14,405 nt of DNA. Source: Anderseniella sp964390445. Its GTDB lineage: Bacteria > Pseudomonadota > Alphaproteobacteria > Rhizobiales > Aestuariivirgaceae. A program made the translations under genes and the position numbers. The notes beneath the pieces were generated by a model. The model was not told the origin of the DNA. It did no database searches and worked only from the letters and a program-made list of their open reading frames with translations. Below are positions 13,877 to 14,405 of this stretch, in pieces. The DNA lies in NCBI GenBank assembly GCA_964390445.1, contig CAYMJJ010000057.1:1-14405 (forward strand). Reading direction: 5' to 3'. Position 1 is the stretch's first letter, and the number at the start of each line of letters is the position of its first letter.

Positions 13877-14151
13877 CAGCTTGCCCCTACATTCACGGTT
13901 TCACCCGGCAACTTCAAGATCGGCACGCCTTGACGCCCTCCACCCGTGAGCCTGCCAGCAAATTCAACCCTGCGCGATGTTGCCATGCCCGGTCGCTTCA
14001 TCTTGGCTGCAAGCGCGCAGAAACCTGAGTCATCATTGGCCGCACTCCCACGCCTTCCCAATTTGCGATGGAAGCTCCAGAAGCAAATTCGACATCAGAG
14101 CTCATGTCCGTCGTCAGGGTTTTTGGGAACCAGTCAGGTCCATAGCTAGAC
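13877..14151 (-). other. 275-bp region upstream of arxX; no confident gene
   Basis: Between the IS remnant and arxX I see only short frames without a recognised product. One (stop TGA at 13876-13878, overlapping the arxX ATG as TGATG) could encode about 60 residues ending LKLPGETVNVGAS from a TTG at 14061. It may be the tail of a lost gene or chance. The regulator promoter should be here, but I cannot pick a convincing -35/-10 pair, and no copy of the arxB2-upstream palindrome is present. Confidence 0.5.
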
Positions 14152-14179
14152 TGAACTGCCACCTCTGAGTGATCCGGGG
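14152..14179 (-). repeat. Putative terminal inverted repeat of the IS remnant
   Basis: A 28-base stretch starting TGAACTGCCACC on the plus strand and ending in CCGGGG just past the transposase stop. The match to IS3-type termini is by recollection. The partner repeat is outside the window, so the boundary is approximate. Confidence 0.4.
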
Positions 14180-14185
14180 CAAATG

Positions 14186-14405
14186 TTAGTGCATGGTGGG
14201 GATTTGATCCATGGGGATGATGCTCTGCGGTGCCGGGGATCGATAACCCGGGGCGCTTTGTGGACGGACCGTGTTTTAGTGCCGGCGCCACTGCTCGATG
14301 ACAATGCGGGCTTCGTTGATGGTTTAGAAAATCTCGCCATTGAGCAGTTCGTCCCTATTGCCGACGTTAGGACAGCAGTGGTTGAACCGTCTGGAAGTGG
14401 CACAT
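14186..14405 (-). pseudogene. IS3-family transposase OrfB C-terminus with nonsense codons and a frame disruption
   Basis: Read on the minus strand in one frame, codons give RDELLNGEIF, TAA, TINEARIVIEQWRRH, TAA, NTVRPQSAPGYRSPAP and a tail ending in PMDQIPTMH before the stop at 14186-14188. This is the conserved end of the rve/integrase domain of IS3-group transposases (normally NGEIFYSL...EQWRRHYNTxRPHSALGY). Both internal TAA codons fall where the family has other residues, the second at the Tyr of HYNT, so they are point decay. Upstream of RDELL the frame also seems disturbed. The protein cannot be made intact, and the element is immobile unless helped in trans. Confidence 0.8.

Larger units (their letters stand above)
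14152..14405 (-). mobile_element. 3' end of a degenerate IS3-family insertion sequence, continuing beyond the window
   Basis: A transposase C-terminal remnant plus an apparent terminal inverted repeat. The outer end is placed at 14152, where the minus-strand sequence after the transposase stop resembles IS3-type ends (a CCGGATCACTC core running out to the terminus at TTCA). The other end and any target duplication lie outside the window. Confidence 0.6.

Noticed and set aside
13998..14291. 97-codon minus-strand frame spanning the IS end and the region upstream of arxX
   Set aside because: It crosses the IS boundary, and the transposase similarity is in another frame.
1..14405. CRISPR arrays, tRNA or rRNA genes
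   Set aside because: No regularly spaced direct repeats and no cloverleaf or rRNA-like segments were noticed on either strand.

Overview
All supported genes in this window lie on the minus strand, so the biological order runs from high to low coordinates. The content suggests a proteobacterium, most likely an alphaproteobacterium: GC-rich codon use, an NtrC-type two-component system, a complex-iron-sulfur molybdoenzyme operon, and flanking remnants of an IS3-family transposase and of a SAM-methyltransferase type seen in that class. I cannot fix the genus.

The core (about 478-13876) is best read as an arx-type gene cluster, i.e. respiratory arsenite oxidation by an ArxA-clade member of the DMSO-reductase family. 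A regulatory block comes first: arxX (periplasmic PhnD/AioX-like binding protein), arxS (histidine kinase) and arxR (NtrC-like response regulator), tightly packed or overlapping. A 213-bp gap follows, with two copies of a 16-bp palindrome and an AT-rich stretch. The catalytic operon is then arxB2 (multi-cluster ferredoxin), arxA (Tat-exported molybdopterin catalytic subunit), arxB (four-cluster Fe-S subunit), arxC (NrfD/PsrC-type membrane subunit) and arxD (TorD-like chaperone). After an intercistronic region with possible tiny ORFs come a membrane-anchored monoheme cytochrome c, moeA (molybdenum insertion) and an Mrp/ApbC Fe-S carrier ATPase.

Proposed logic: ArxX senses the oxyanion in the periplasm and signals through ArxS to ArxR, which acts at the palindromes upstream of arxB2. 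ArxA is folded and loaded with help from ArxD, MoeA and perhaps Mrp, exported by Tat with ArxB, and anchored by ArxC, which exchanges electrons with the quinone pool. The cytochrome may add another electron exit. No ars resistance gene is in the window, so the substrate is inferred from family motifs and gene order.

The flanks are decayed. Positions 1-474 hold a 5'-truncated, frameshifted methyltransferase directly after mrp. Positions 14152-14405 hold the 3' end of a degenerate IS3-family element. Both fit insertion of the cluster as a mobile or island segment. The most unusual feature is ArxR: its AAA+ domain lacks the GAFTGA sigma-54 contact loop and has an altered Walker B, no sigma-54 promoter is visible upstream of the operon, and the two palindromes sit where a sigma-70-type activator could bind.
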